DNA of 36,326 nt from the NCBI GenBank assembly GCA_934232845.1, contig CAKQGD010000015.1, positions 1 to 36,326 on the forward strand. Direction: 5' to 3'. Below are positions 1-7,000 of the stretch, in pieces. The notes below the pieces were generated by a model. The model had not been told where the DNA came from. It did not search any database and saw only the letters and a list, made by a program, of their open reading frames with translations. The DNA is from an uncultured Oscillospiraceae bacterium (GTDB lineage: Bacteria > Bacillota > Clostridia > Oscillospirales > Ruminococcaceae). A program made the position numbers and the translations under genes. The first letter of the stretch is position 1. Each line of letters starts with the position of its first letter.

Positions 1-334
<334 letters not shown>

Positions 335-411
335 TTGGTGTGATCCAAGCGTCTCGCCTCTCTGGCGGTTTCATTGTTCAATTTTGAGTGTGCAGAGTTA
401 CACCTCAGTAT

Positions 412-487
<76 letters not shown>

Positions 488-490
488 TCT

Positions 491-566
491 GGCCCGTTGG
501 TCAAGTGGCCTAAGACTCCGGCCTCTCACGCCGGCAACGGGGGTTCGAATCCCCCACGGGTCACCA
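491..566 (+). tRNA. tRNA-Glu (anticodon CTC)
   Basis: A 76-base cloverleaf only three bases after tRNA-Lys. The acceptor GGCCCGT pairs with ACGGGTC (one G-U pair). The anticodon stem CCGGC/GCCGG carries loop CTCTCAC (anticodon CTC, Glu), and the CCA end is encoded. This is the CTC isoacceptor rather than the usual TTC, so it is a supplementary Glu tRNA. Confidence 0.94.
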
Positions 567-592
567 TGCTGCCGGCTTAGACCGGTAAGCGC

Positions 593-710
593 AGTCGGTG
601 TTTATTACGTTGAGGATCCACCCGTTCCCATTCCGAACACGGTAGTTAAGCTCAACAGTGCCGAAGATACTTGGATGGAGACGTCCCGGGAAAATAGGTC
701 GGCGCCGACA
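593..710 (+). rRNA. rrf: 5S ribosomal RNA
   Basis: About 117 bases. The 5' strand GTCGGTG (594-600) pairs with the 3' strand CGCCGAC (703-709). The core contains the conserved CACCCGTTCCCATTCCGAAC segment with AGTTAAG after it and a loop E/domain V region ending in AAATAGGTCGGCG. The ends are set by the helix I pairing. Confidence 0.95.
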
Positions 711-712
711 TT

Positions 713-738
713 TTCGCCGGAAGTTACCTTCCGGCGAA
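713..738 (+). other. Perfect hairpin after 5S rRNA
   Basis: The 11-bp arm TTCGCCGGAAG (713-723) pairs perfectly with CTTCCGGCGAA (728-738) around loop TTAC. No U-run follows and a tRNA starts seven bases later. It is therefore more likely an rRNA/tRNA processing stem or a weak, read-through terminator than a full stop. Confidence 0.75.
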
Positions 739-744
739 TCATAT

Positions 745-820
745 TCCTCAATAGCTCAGTCGGTAGAGCGCGTGACTGTTAATCACGATGTCGTAGGTTC
801 AAGTCCTACTTGGGGAGCCA
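745..820 (+). tRNA. tRNA-Asn (anticodon GTT)
   Basis: A 76-base cloverleaf. The acceptor TCCTCAA pairs with TTGGGGA (one wobble), the discriminator is G, and CCA is encoded. The anticodon loop CTGTTAA gives GTT. Initiation with T at position 1 matches bacterial tRNA-Asn. Confidence 0.95.
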
Positions 821-826
821 GATGCG

Positions 827-858
827 ATATGCTGTCAGCAATGCCGCTGACAGCATAT
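827..858 (+). other. Perfect 13-bp hairpin between tRNA-Asn and tRNA-Met
   Basis: ATATGCTGTCAGC (827-839) is the exact reverse complement of GCTGACAGCATAT (846-858), with loop AATGCC. It fills the whole spacer between the two tRNA genes and lacks a T-run. It may be a processing signal in the tRNA precursor. Confidence 0.7.
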
Positions 859-867
859 TGTCTAAAA

Positions 868-944
868 GGGCCTTTAGCTCAGTTGGTTAGAGCTGCCGGC
901 TCATAACCGGTTGGTCGTGGGTTCAAGTCCTACAAGGCCCACCA
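868..944 (+). tRNA. tRNA with CAT anticodon (elongator Met, Ile2 not excluded)
   Basis: A 77-base cloverleaf. The acceptor GGGCCTT pairs with AAGGCCC, followed by A and an encoded CCA. The anticodon stem CCGG/CCGG carries loop CTCATAA. The first acceptor pair is normal G-C, so it is not an initiator tRNA. A CAT tRNA modified by TilS to read Ile AUA cannot be separated from elongator Met by eye; Met is the default call. Confidence 0.9.
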
Positions 945-962
945 CTTTTCCGATTTTTGCAT

Positions 963-1038
963 AGGGGCATAGCTCAGTTGGTAGAGCAGCGGTCTCCAAA
1001 ACCGCGTGCCGAGGGTTCGAGCCCTTCTGCCCCTGCCA
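963..1038 (+). tRNA. tRNA-Trp (anticodon CCA)
   Basis: A 76-base cloverleaf. The acceptor AGGGGCA pairs with TGCCCCT, the discriminator is G, and CCA is encoded. The anticodon stem GCGGT/ACCGC carries loop CTCCAAA (anticodon CCA). It is the last gene of the rRNA-tRNA cluster before a terminator. Confidence 0.95.
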
Positions 1039-1068
1039 TCAAGAGGCTATGAAAAGAATATAGCCTTG

Positions 1069-1102
1069 GAAACCCCTGAGTTATCAGGGGTTTCTTCATT
1101 TT
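1069..1102 (+). terminator. Intrinsic terminator of the rRNA/tRNA operon
   Basis: GAAACCCCTGA (1069-1079) pairs perfectly with TCAGGGGTTTC (1084-1094) around loop GTTA, followed by a T-rich stretch TTCATTTT. It sits 30 bases after tRNA-Trp. Confidence 0.85.
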
Positions 1103-1150
1103 AAAGACGGTTTGTGCTTTTCCAAAGCGGAGATGCAAAACCGTCTTTTT
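1103..1150 (+). terminator. Second terminator-like hairpin
   Basis: AAAGACGGTTT (1103-1113) pairs with AAACCGTCTTT (1138-1148). A small nested stem GCTTT/AAAGC lies inside, and a run of five T follows the lower stem. It directly follows the first terminator, so the pair forms a tandem stop. The A-rich 5' arm means it could also work for minus-strand transcripts. Confidence 0.7.
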
Positions 1151-1459
1151 CATTCTGAATAGATTCAAACTATAGAAAACCATCAGACGCGGTTGAAGGC
1201 GATTTTTGTACCTCTTAACGCAAAAAGCCGTTAAAAATTTTATTTCTTTAACCATGCTTATATCTTGCTGAACCTTATTTTAGAATTAAATCTTGCACTT
1301 ATATTGCATGACAATCTTATAATTTTTTGGCGAATCCTTAAATGAAAATTCGAACGTGGTTTTGCTTTGAAAAACCTACTTGCATAGAGAGACATTCCTA
1401 TAAAGAAAAAACACCTCTTCATTTTTGATGAATTATGTCTGCAATTTTTTGATATGTTA
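1151..1459. other. AT-rich intergenic stretch, no gene seen
   Basis: About 300 bases of very AT-rich DNA between the tRNA terminators and the riboswitch promoter. No reading frame has a credible ribosome binding site or recognisable product, and no further RNA gene was found. Confidence 0.6.
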
Positions 1460-1487
1460 TTGACTTTTAAGAATAATATGGTATTAT
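1460..1487 (+). promoter_or_regulatory. Sigma-A-type promoter of the cobalamin riboswitch operon
   Basis: TTGACT (1460-1465) and TATTAT (1482-1487) are spaced by 16 bp. This places transcription start near 1495, about 30 bases before the riboswitch. The surroundings are strongly AT-rich. Confidence 0.6.
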
Positions 1488-1526
1488 TTTTTAAGGTTTA
1501 AAATCCGAGTTTTAAAACTTAATAGA

Positions 1527-1790
1527 TGTTTTGCGGTTCCTTTCATTATGAAAGGCTAAGAGGGAACACGGTGAGAATCCGTGATCTGTTAACCACAACT
1601 GTATTTGCAGACAAAAAAGCATTATGCCACTGTTTTTAAGAAAAGGATATCCTTTTCTATGCAACACCTTGTGTTGCATAATAGTCTTTGACTGTGTAAA
1701 AATGGGAAGGCGCTTTGGAGGATGAAGCATAAGTCAGGATAACTGCCGTAGGATGTGAGAACGCCTTGGGTTTGGGGAAGTTCACGCAAG
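1527..1790 (+). promoter_or_regulatory. Cobalamin (B12) riboswitch
   Basis: The region contains the conserved parts of an adenosylcobalamin/cobalamin aptamer in order. GGTTCC (1535-1540) and AAGAGGGAA (1558-1566) come first, then CGGTGAGAATCCG (1569-1581). Next are the GCCACTGT element (1626-1633), a peripheral arm containing the perfect hairpin ATGCAACAC/GTGTTGCAT (about 1659-1679), GGGAAGGCG (1704-1712), and the B12-box-like AAGTCAGGATAACTGCC (1730-1746). The B12 box normally reads close to AGCCAGGAGACCTGCC, so two positions are variant. It ends just before an intrinsic terminator, so control is probably by premature termination when corrinoid is bound. Everything downstream on this strand to about 20286 is a candidate for its regulon. 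Confidence 0.88.
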
Positions 1791-1808
1791 TTTAGCTTTT
1801 CGAATATC

Positions 1809-1835
1809 TGCCTCCCGCAAGGGAGGCATTTTATG
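1809..1835 (+). terminator. Riboswitch expression-platform terminator
   Basis: TGCCTCCC (1809-1816) pairs perfectly with GGGAGGCA (1821-1828) around the tetraloop GCAA, followed by TTTTATGTTT. Its position right after the cobalamin aptamer, with no gene between, marks it as the regulatory terminator of the riboswitch. Confidence 0.88.
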
Positions 1836-2113
1836 TTTGTGTAAATCCTCTTTCTCTTTGAAAGGGAATTTTTTGATTGTGTGGGCGGTTTAACCCTGCC
1901 ATTGCTCCATTGCTTTGCTCAAATCCGTGCGCTGCAGATTTTATTCCTTGTAAAAAAGCTTGAAGCTGAGGGCATTTCGAACGGTGCACGCCTTGGTCAG
2001 AAATCTGCCGTTCGAAAAAATAGGGAAGAAAACCATTTGCAGCGTCCCGAACAGTGCAGCGCAGCCTTTTCGGGGAGGATAAACTATTTTGCTGATAATA
2101 CGAGGGAGAAGAA
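1836..2113 (+). other. Untranslated leader between riboswitch terminator and first gene
   Basis: No convincing gene lies here. One inverted repeat is clear: TTCGAACGG (1976-1984) matches CCGTTCGAA (2008-2016) and is followed by six A. It has a 23-base loop. Its role is unknown; it could be an mRNA stability element. The leader ends in a GAGGGAGAA ribosome binding site for the gene at 2114. Confidence 0.5.
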
Positions 2114-2449
2114 ATGAATCGAAGTGGACTGAAAAAAAGAATCATAGAATTGACAGGCCAGCAGGAGTCGGTTGTAGACAGCGTATTGGAAGCGCTGGAA
2201 TCCATTATTCCAGATTTGCTGTCGCGCGGACAGGAACTGCACTGGGCGGAGCTGATGACTGCCCATACGATATGGAAACGTCCGGCGGATGTACATGGTC
2301 AGCTTTTTTATCAGGACAAACCAGGGACAAAAATCCGGTACCGGTATCCGGTTTGTTCTTTCAGCGGACGGGTTGTCCGGTCGATGAAGGAGAAAAAGTA
2401 TAATCTTGCCGACAAAAAAATAAGAGAGTTTTTTGAAAAAAAGGAGTAA
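2114..2449 (+). CDS. Small protein with degenerate HU/IHF-like fold
   Basis: A 111-residue protein starting at ATG with the upstream site GAGGGAGAA (2103-2111). The N-terminal part (MNRSGLKKRIIELTG, then a helix to about residue 40) matches the HU pattern of helix-turn-helix dimer arms. The middle (about 50-90) has the spacing of the HU beta arm and ends with FSGRVVRSMKE, resembling the HU ending FKPGKALKDAV. The usual GFGTFEVR and RNPQTG motifs are not conserved, so DNA binding is uncertain. Length is slightly above HU (about 90). It is the first gene behind the cobalamin riboswitch and is followed by an ExbB-like gene. It could be a nucleoid-type accessory factor or an HU-fold protein with another job. 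The family call is by eye and tentative. Confidence 0.5.
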   Translation: MNRSGLKKRIIELTGQQESVVDSVLEALESIIPDLLSRGQELHWAELMTAHTIWKRPADVHGQLFYQDKPGTKIRYRYPVCSFSGRVVRSMKEKKYNLADKKIREFFEKKE

Positions 2450-2579
2450 AAGTCACTTCATAAGCTGATAGGTTTCAAAGAAGGCTTGATGGGTATTACA
2501 GAATCTGAAAGGAAGTATGCCGCAAGAGAGATTATTATCGAACTTAAAAAGCAATTGAAAGAAAAGGGAGAAAAAGATT

Positions 2580-3209
2580 GTGAACATTTCAATGAGCGGT
2601 ATTCTGCATATGATTGGACAAGCGCTGCTGAATCCTTGTCTGATTGTATTGATTTTGCTGATGGTAGCGACTGTTTGGCAGGTTGGGGACCTGCTGATGG
2701 AGTACCTGACTGAACGAAGAAAATTCAAAGTTGACGCTCCGGTTCTGCTGCGGAACATTCCGGGAAAGACGGAGGAAGAACTTGCGGCGCTGATAGAAGA
2801 AAGCGGCCTTTTACCTCGGCAGAAAAAGCTGCTCAATACACTGCTTGAGGCGCGTGAAATGCCAAAAGCATCTTTGGTGGCATTGGCACAGCAGTTAGTT
2901 GCACAAGAGGAGGAACGGCTGGAAAAATACACTGCAGTAACGGATCTTATCGCACGCTTAGGCCCAATGTTTGGACTTTTGGGCACACTGATTCCTTTAG
3001 GACCTGGAATTGTGGCTCTGGGGCAGGGAGATACACAAACATTGGCAGAATCCTTGGGTGTAGCTTTTGATACAACGATTGCGGGTGTAATCAGCGCGGC
3101 GGTGAGCTGTGTGATTTCAAATATTCGCAAGAGATGGTACAACGAATACATTACTTTGCTGGAGAGCACGATGGAATGCATTTTGGAGGAGATGGAGAAA
3201 TCATGTTGA
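2580..3209 (+). CDS. MotA/TolQ/ExbB-type proton channel protein
   Basis: A 209-residue inner-membrane protein. The start is GTG at 2580 with GGGAG at 2566-2570. Predicted membrane segments are at about 19-38, 128-148 and 165-182. A roughly 85-residue cytoplasmic region lies between the first and second, as in ExbB/TolQ. The signature LGPMFGLLGTLIPLGPG (127-143) and AFDTTIAGVISAA (162-174) carry the small and Thr residues (Thr136, Thr165/166) that line the channel in ExbB and TolQ. Its C-terminus overlaps the DUF2149 gene by seven bases, implying coupled translation. In known systems such a protein turns the proton motive force into movement of a partner; here the partner is likely the next gene. 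It differs from classical ExbB in having no TonB gene nearby. Confidence 0.85.
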   Translation: MNISMSGILHMIGQALLNPCLIVLILLMVATVWQVGDLLMEYLTERRKFKVDAPVLLRNIPGKTEEELAALIEESGLLPRQKKLLNTLLEAREMPKASLVALAQQLVAQEEERLEKYTAVTDLIARLGPMFGLLGTLIPLGPGIVALGQGDTQTLAESLGVAFDTTIAGVISAAVSCVISNIRKRWYNEYITLLESTMECILEEMEKSC

Positions 3210-3514
3210 GACAGGGCACATTGTGCGGCCGCCGCCGGGCAAAAAGATGGGCGGAAGATGTGAATCCAATGGAAAGCGTGGCAAATCTGGCGGATATTAT
3301 GCTTGTATTTGCCTGCGGACTGATGATTGCCATTATTTTAAATTGGAATGTCGATCTTAGCCGCGTGGTAGACGTATTGCAGAAAGATGAGCTGGTAGAA
3401 GTGGAAAATCCGGAAGAAATCGTCCAAGATGCGGAGCAAAACCAGAAATATAATGAAAAGGGAGTGGTTTACGAGGACCCGGAAACTGGGAAAATGTACG
3501 TTCTTGTGCCGTAA
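3203..3514 (+). CDS. DUF2149 family, ExbD-like membrane protein
   Basis: A 103-residue protein starting at ATG 3203, behind a GGAG-rich stretch and overlapping the ExbB-like gene. After a basic N-terminus (RRRAKRW) comes EDVNPMESVANLADIMLVF. A single membrane helix runs at about 30-47, with Asp31 at its start, and an acidic soluble tail follows to the end. DUF2149 proteins are known partners of MotA/TolQ/ExbB-type proteins, and the layout (short cytoplasmic N-terminus, one helix with an Asp, outer tail) mirrors ExbD/TolR. The pair therefore probably forms an energised channel. The tail has no peptidoglycan-binding motif that can be recognised. What it drives is unknown; the two surface proteins downstream are the obvious candidates. 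Confidence 0.8.
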   Translation: MLRQGTLCGRRRAKRWAEDVNPMESVANLADIMLVFACGLMIAIILNWNVDLSRVVDVLQKDELVEVENPEEIVQDAEQNQKYNEKGVVYEDPETGKMYVLVP

Positions 3515-3579
3515 AAATCTCATCCGCAGCCGCATATAAACTCTTCGCTGCGGGAAGAAGAACGTGAGTGGAAAGAAGT

Positions 3580-4005
3580 ATGAAAAGAAAAAGAAAAGCG
3601 GCGTCCCGCCTTTTGAGCCTTTTGCTTTGTATGGCGCTTCTTATGGGGGAGATGGTGCCGATTCTGAGCTATGCGGCAGAGGAAGAGATTCCTCTTGCAG
3701 GCATGATTCTTGACACGCAAGAGCCCTCTTCGGAAGAGAGTCTGCCTGTTTCTGAATGCACCTGCAGCGCACAGGAGGGAGAGGCGCATGCGGAAGACTG
3801 TCCGCTGTATGAGAGCCTGACGTCTGTCCCCGAATGCACCTGCGGCGCACAGGAGGGAGAGGCGCATGCGGAAGACTGTCCGCTGTATGAGGACCTGCCG
3901 TCTGTTTCCGAATGCACCTGCGGCGCACAGGAGGGAGAGGCGCATGCGGAGGACTGTCCGCTGTCTGTTCCGCCTTTCCATGAAACACAGACAATTGAGA
4001 TGTGA
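3580..4005 (+). CDS. Signal-peptide and Cys-repeat N-terminal part of the giant surface protein (frameshifted)
   Basis: This frame encodes 141 residues. It has a basic start (MKRKRKAASR), a hydrophobic core (LLSLLLCMALLM) and a likely signal peptidase I site after YAA. Three near-identical 26-residue repeats follow, each with ECxCxAQEGEAHAEDCPL. ATG 3580 is preceded by GGAAAGAA; a GTG at 3568 is the alternative. The frame stops at TGA 4003-4005. The downstream frame begins at the overlapping GTG 4002, lacks a signal peptide, and continues the same kind of Cys/His repeats. Inserting one base just before 4000 joins the two as TIE-D-VIISVQADPGV, which reads as continuous protein. I therefore regard this as the 5' end of one gene of about 4,200 codons, broken by a one-base deletion or sequence error. 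There is no canonical slippery heptamer. Confidence 0.8.
   Translation: MKRKRKAASRLLSLLLCMALLMGEMVPILSYAAEEEIPLAGMILDTQEPSSEESLPVSECTCSAQEGEAHAEDCPLYESLTSVPECTCGAQEGEAHAEDCPLYEDLPSVSECTCGAQEGEAHAEDCPLSVPPFHETQTIEM
3754..3975 (+). repeat. Three 78-bp tandem repeats coding for Cys/His-rich units
   Basis: Copies start at 3754, 3832 and 3910 with a period of exactly 78 bp (26 codons) and differ by only a few bases; the third is cut short. Each encodes ECxCxAQEGEAHAEDCPL. Near-identity at DNA level points to recent duplication or gene conversion. More divergent units of the same design continue past the frameshift to about 4440. Confidence 0.92.
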
Positions 4006-7000
4006 TTATTTCGGTACAAGCGGATCCCGGCGTGCTGCCGGAAGGCGTATGGATGACCGCTTCAAAGGTGAAAGATCCCGAGACGATCGGCCGGCTGGAG
4101 GAAGCCGTCCGAGCAGAACTGGATGGGGGCCTTTTGATTGAAAAAGTCACACCGTTTGACATCAGCTTTTGGACAGAAGGTGAAACTGTTCACGCGGAAA
4201 GCTGTGCTTCTCTATCAGATCCGGAATGCGACTGCGGTGCGGCGGAGCTGACGGAACATGAAGAGAGCTGTGCTTCTTTGTCTGCATTGGAATGCGACTG
4301 CGGCACAGAAACGGATGAGCATGATAAAAACTGTGCTTCTCTGTCAGATTCGGAATGTGACTGTGCCTTCCGTCACGCGGAAAACTGCGCTTTTCTGGCC
4401 GAAACTGAATGTGACTGCGGCGCCTTGGCAGGCGAACCGGTTGAAGTGCAGCCTGATCGTACAAAAGGCGCTTTGATTGTTTCTTTTCGTGAGACGAAGC
4501 TGGCTGAGGCTGAAATAGTTGAGGTGTTTCATCTTGAGGATGGCATGGGCAGTGGAGATGAGGAAGAACTTCTGCTTGGCGTAACCAAGATGGAGAGCAT
4601 CCTCGAAAACGATACAGTCAGTTTTGAGGCAGAGCATTTTTCAATTTACATCATGGTTTCCCTTAAGGAAGCTTTTGGAGCCGGTGACGGTACGGAGGAA
4701 AACCCCTATCAAATTTCCACCGCCAGGCACATGGCGAATCTGGGATATCTGATTAACGAGGGCATAGCCAATTTTAATGGACAATATGTAGAAATCACTG
4801 CTGATCTTGATCTGTCTGAGCTGAATGCCGGCACAGAGGAGGAAGGAAACCCCGCGGCGTGGACGCCGATTGGCTCCAGCTACGCAAGTTCTTTCCAGGG
4901 CACCTTGGAAGGAAACGGGCATACGGTTAAGGGCTGGAAAGTAACCGACTCGAAGGCAGGATATGCGGGTTTCTTCGGGTCTGCTTCGAACGCTGTGATC
5001 CGCAATCTTTCTCTGGAAGGCGATGTGGACGTAACATCTGCTTCAACTGTGACTTACGTCGGCGGATTTTTGGCTTATGGTGCTGGAAAGTCAATCGAAA
5101 ACTGTTCTTTTAAAGGCAGCGTTAAGACGTCAAAAGGCGCGTATGCAGGCGGCCTTGTGGGATTTTTAAATTCAGGTACCATGGATGGATGCACCTTTGA
5201 CGGAACGGTTGATGCAGCATCATCGAGTTATGTCGGAGGTATTCTTGGACAGGGCGGATACTCCGTTGTGACGCTCGAGGGATGCAGCAGCTCGGGCAGC
5301 ATAACGGGTAAAATGTATGCCGGCGGCATTGTAGGATCTACATCGAGAAATACGGCGAAGGTTACGCACTGCTTCAGCAGTGCCGCACTGGAAAAGCAAG
5401 GAACATTAAGCAAATATATCGGCGGCATTGCGGGCGCAGGCATCGGCACTGTGTCGTCGAGCTATTACTATAATGCGGACAATACCGATTACGGTGTAGC
5501 GGGCACTGACGTTGCTGCAGGCTGCGTAAAAAATAGCCTGTATTTTGCGAAGAACGGTGCACTTTCCGGCAGCGCCATGGGTACCTATCTGACAGCCGAT
5601 GAATTTAAGAGCAGCAAGGCGGCTTTTCTGCTTGATAACGGAGAGTCGGATGAACGCACAACATACTGGGCGCAGGGAGACCCGGCTCCTGTTCCGGCCG
5701 ATGAGACGCATAAACCCGTCTTTAAGGCTGTGGTCGGCGAGACGATGAACGGCGCTTTGAAGCTTTCGGGTGAGAGCGAGGCATATTATACTCTTGGCAG
5801 CAATGTTGTTGTGACGATTGAGTCTGCCCAAGGGTATCTGCTGCAGTGCCTGAAAGTATACAGCAGTAACGGTGATGTGGTATTTACTGCACGTGATACA
5901 GATATCACAAATCTGCTTACCGCGGTTGAGGTTCCGTATTCCAGCTTGACGAATGCCGCGGGGGAAGACGGCGGCGATGAGAAGCCGGTTACCTCGGTAC
6001 GCGTGGAGGCGGTTTTTGCCGCAGTGCCGACAGAGACGTCCGCCGTGATCCGCCGTTATTACAATTACGAAGGAGCACAGCCTGCATATGACGAAAAAAC
6101 AGTTGCGGTGATTTCTCTCCTCGATGATACGAACAACCCTCCTCTCACACGGGAGAAATATAAGTTTATCGGCTGGTATACGGATTCGGAATGCACAGAG
6201 GAGTATGACAGCGCTCTTTCGGTGGTCGCGAATCTCGATCCGTATGCCCGCTGGATGTATAACGGCGTAACGGTGAACTTTGAGACCGAGTACGGAGTTG
6301 CGCCCGCACAGCAGTCGCCTTATGACGGCTATGCGTCTGTGCTGACAGATCCGGGTGAACCCAAGCTGGCGGATGGGACCCCTGCCCGCACAAATACTAC
6401 ATGGGAAAATGTCGTGTGGGACGGCTGGTATTGGGAAGGTCCAACCGGCTGGGATAAATGGGATTTCAGCAAAAGTATTGAGGCAAACGGCGTAACCGAC
6501 CTCGGAATGGAGATTACTCTGTATTCCGAATGGCAGGTAACGGACCTGTTTGCACAGGCTAAAGACCCTGAGAATCCTTTTCCGATCCGCACGGCGGAGG
6601 AGCTTCGCGCTCTTCTCTGCGGCTATGGAGTCATGAGCGGTTATTCAGGCCGTTATTTCCGTTTAGAAAATGACATTGATCTTTCTGAACTGACCGACGG
6701 CGAGGGAAACCGCTACGATTGGGAGCCGGCTTATTTTTATGGTTCGTTAGACGGCAATTCTAAAACTGTCAGCGGTCTTTACATTTCTTCGGCGCTGCAA
6801 GGATCGGATGGCGGCAATCGTACATACCGCGGTCTGATCAAAGGCGCTTATAACGGCGCGGTAATCCGTGATTTGACAGTCGAAGGTGAGATCTGGGACG
6901 ATACGGATCAAAAAACAAAGTATATCGGCGGCATTGCAGCGGACGCAACTCAGGCCACCTTTGTCAACTGCGCTTCCCGCGTGCAGATCAAAGGCCTGAG

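Noticed and set aside
2489..2713. A small frame (about 75 codons) starting before the ExbB-like gene
   Set aside because: The first 30 residues look protein-like, but the ribosome site is poor and the second half is an out-of-frame copy of the ExbB N-terminus, so it is not called a gene.
3754..3975. Possible CRISPR array because of evenly spaced repeats
   Set aside because: The 78-bp units are contiguous coding repeats without unique spacers, and no cas genes are present.
3990..4005. Programmed -1 frameshift at the N-terminus of the giant gene
   Set aside because: No X-XXY-YYZ heptamer or downstream stimulatory structure was seen; a one-base deletion or sequence error explains it better.
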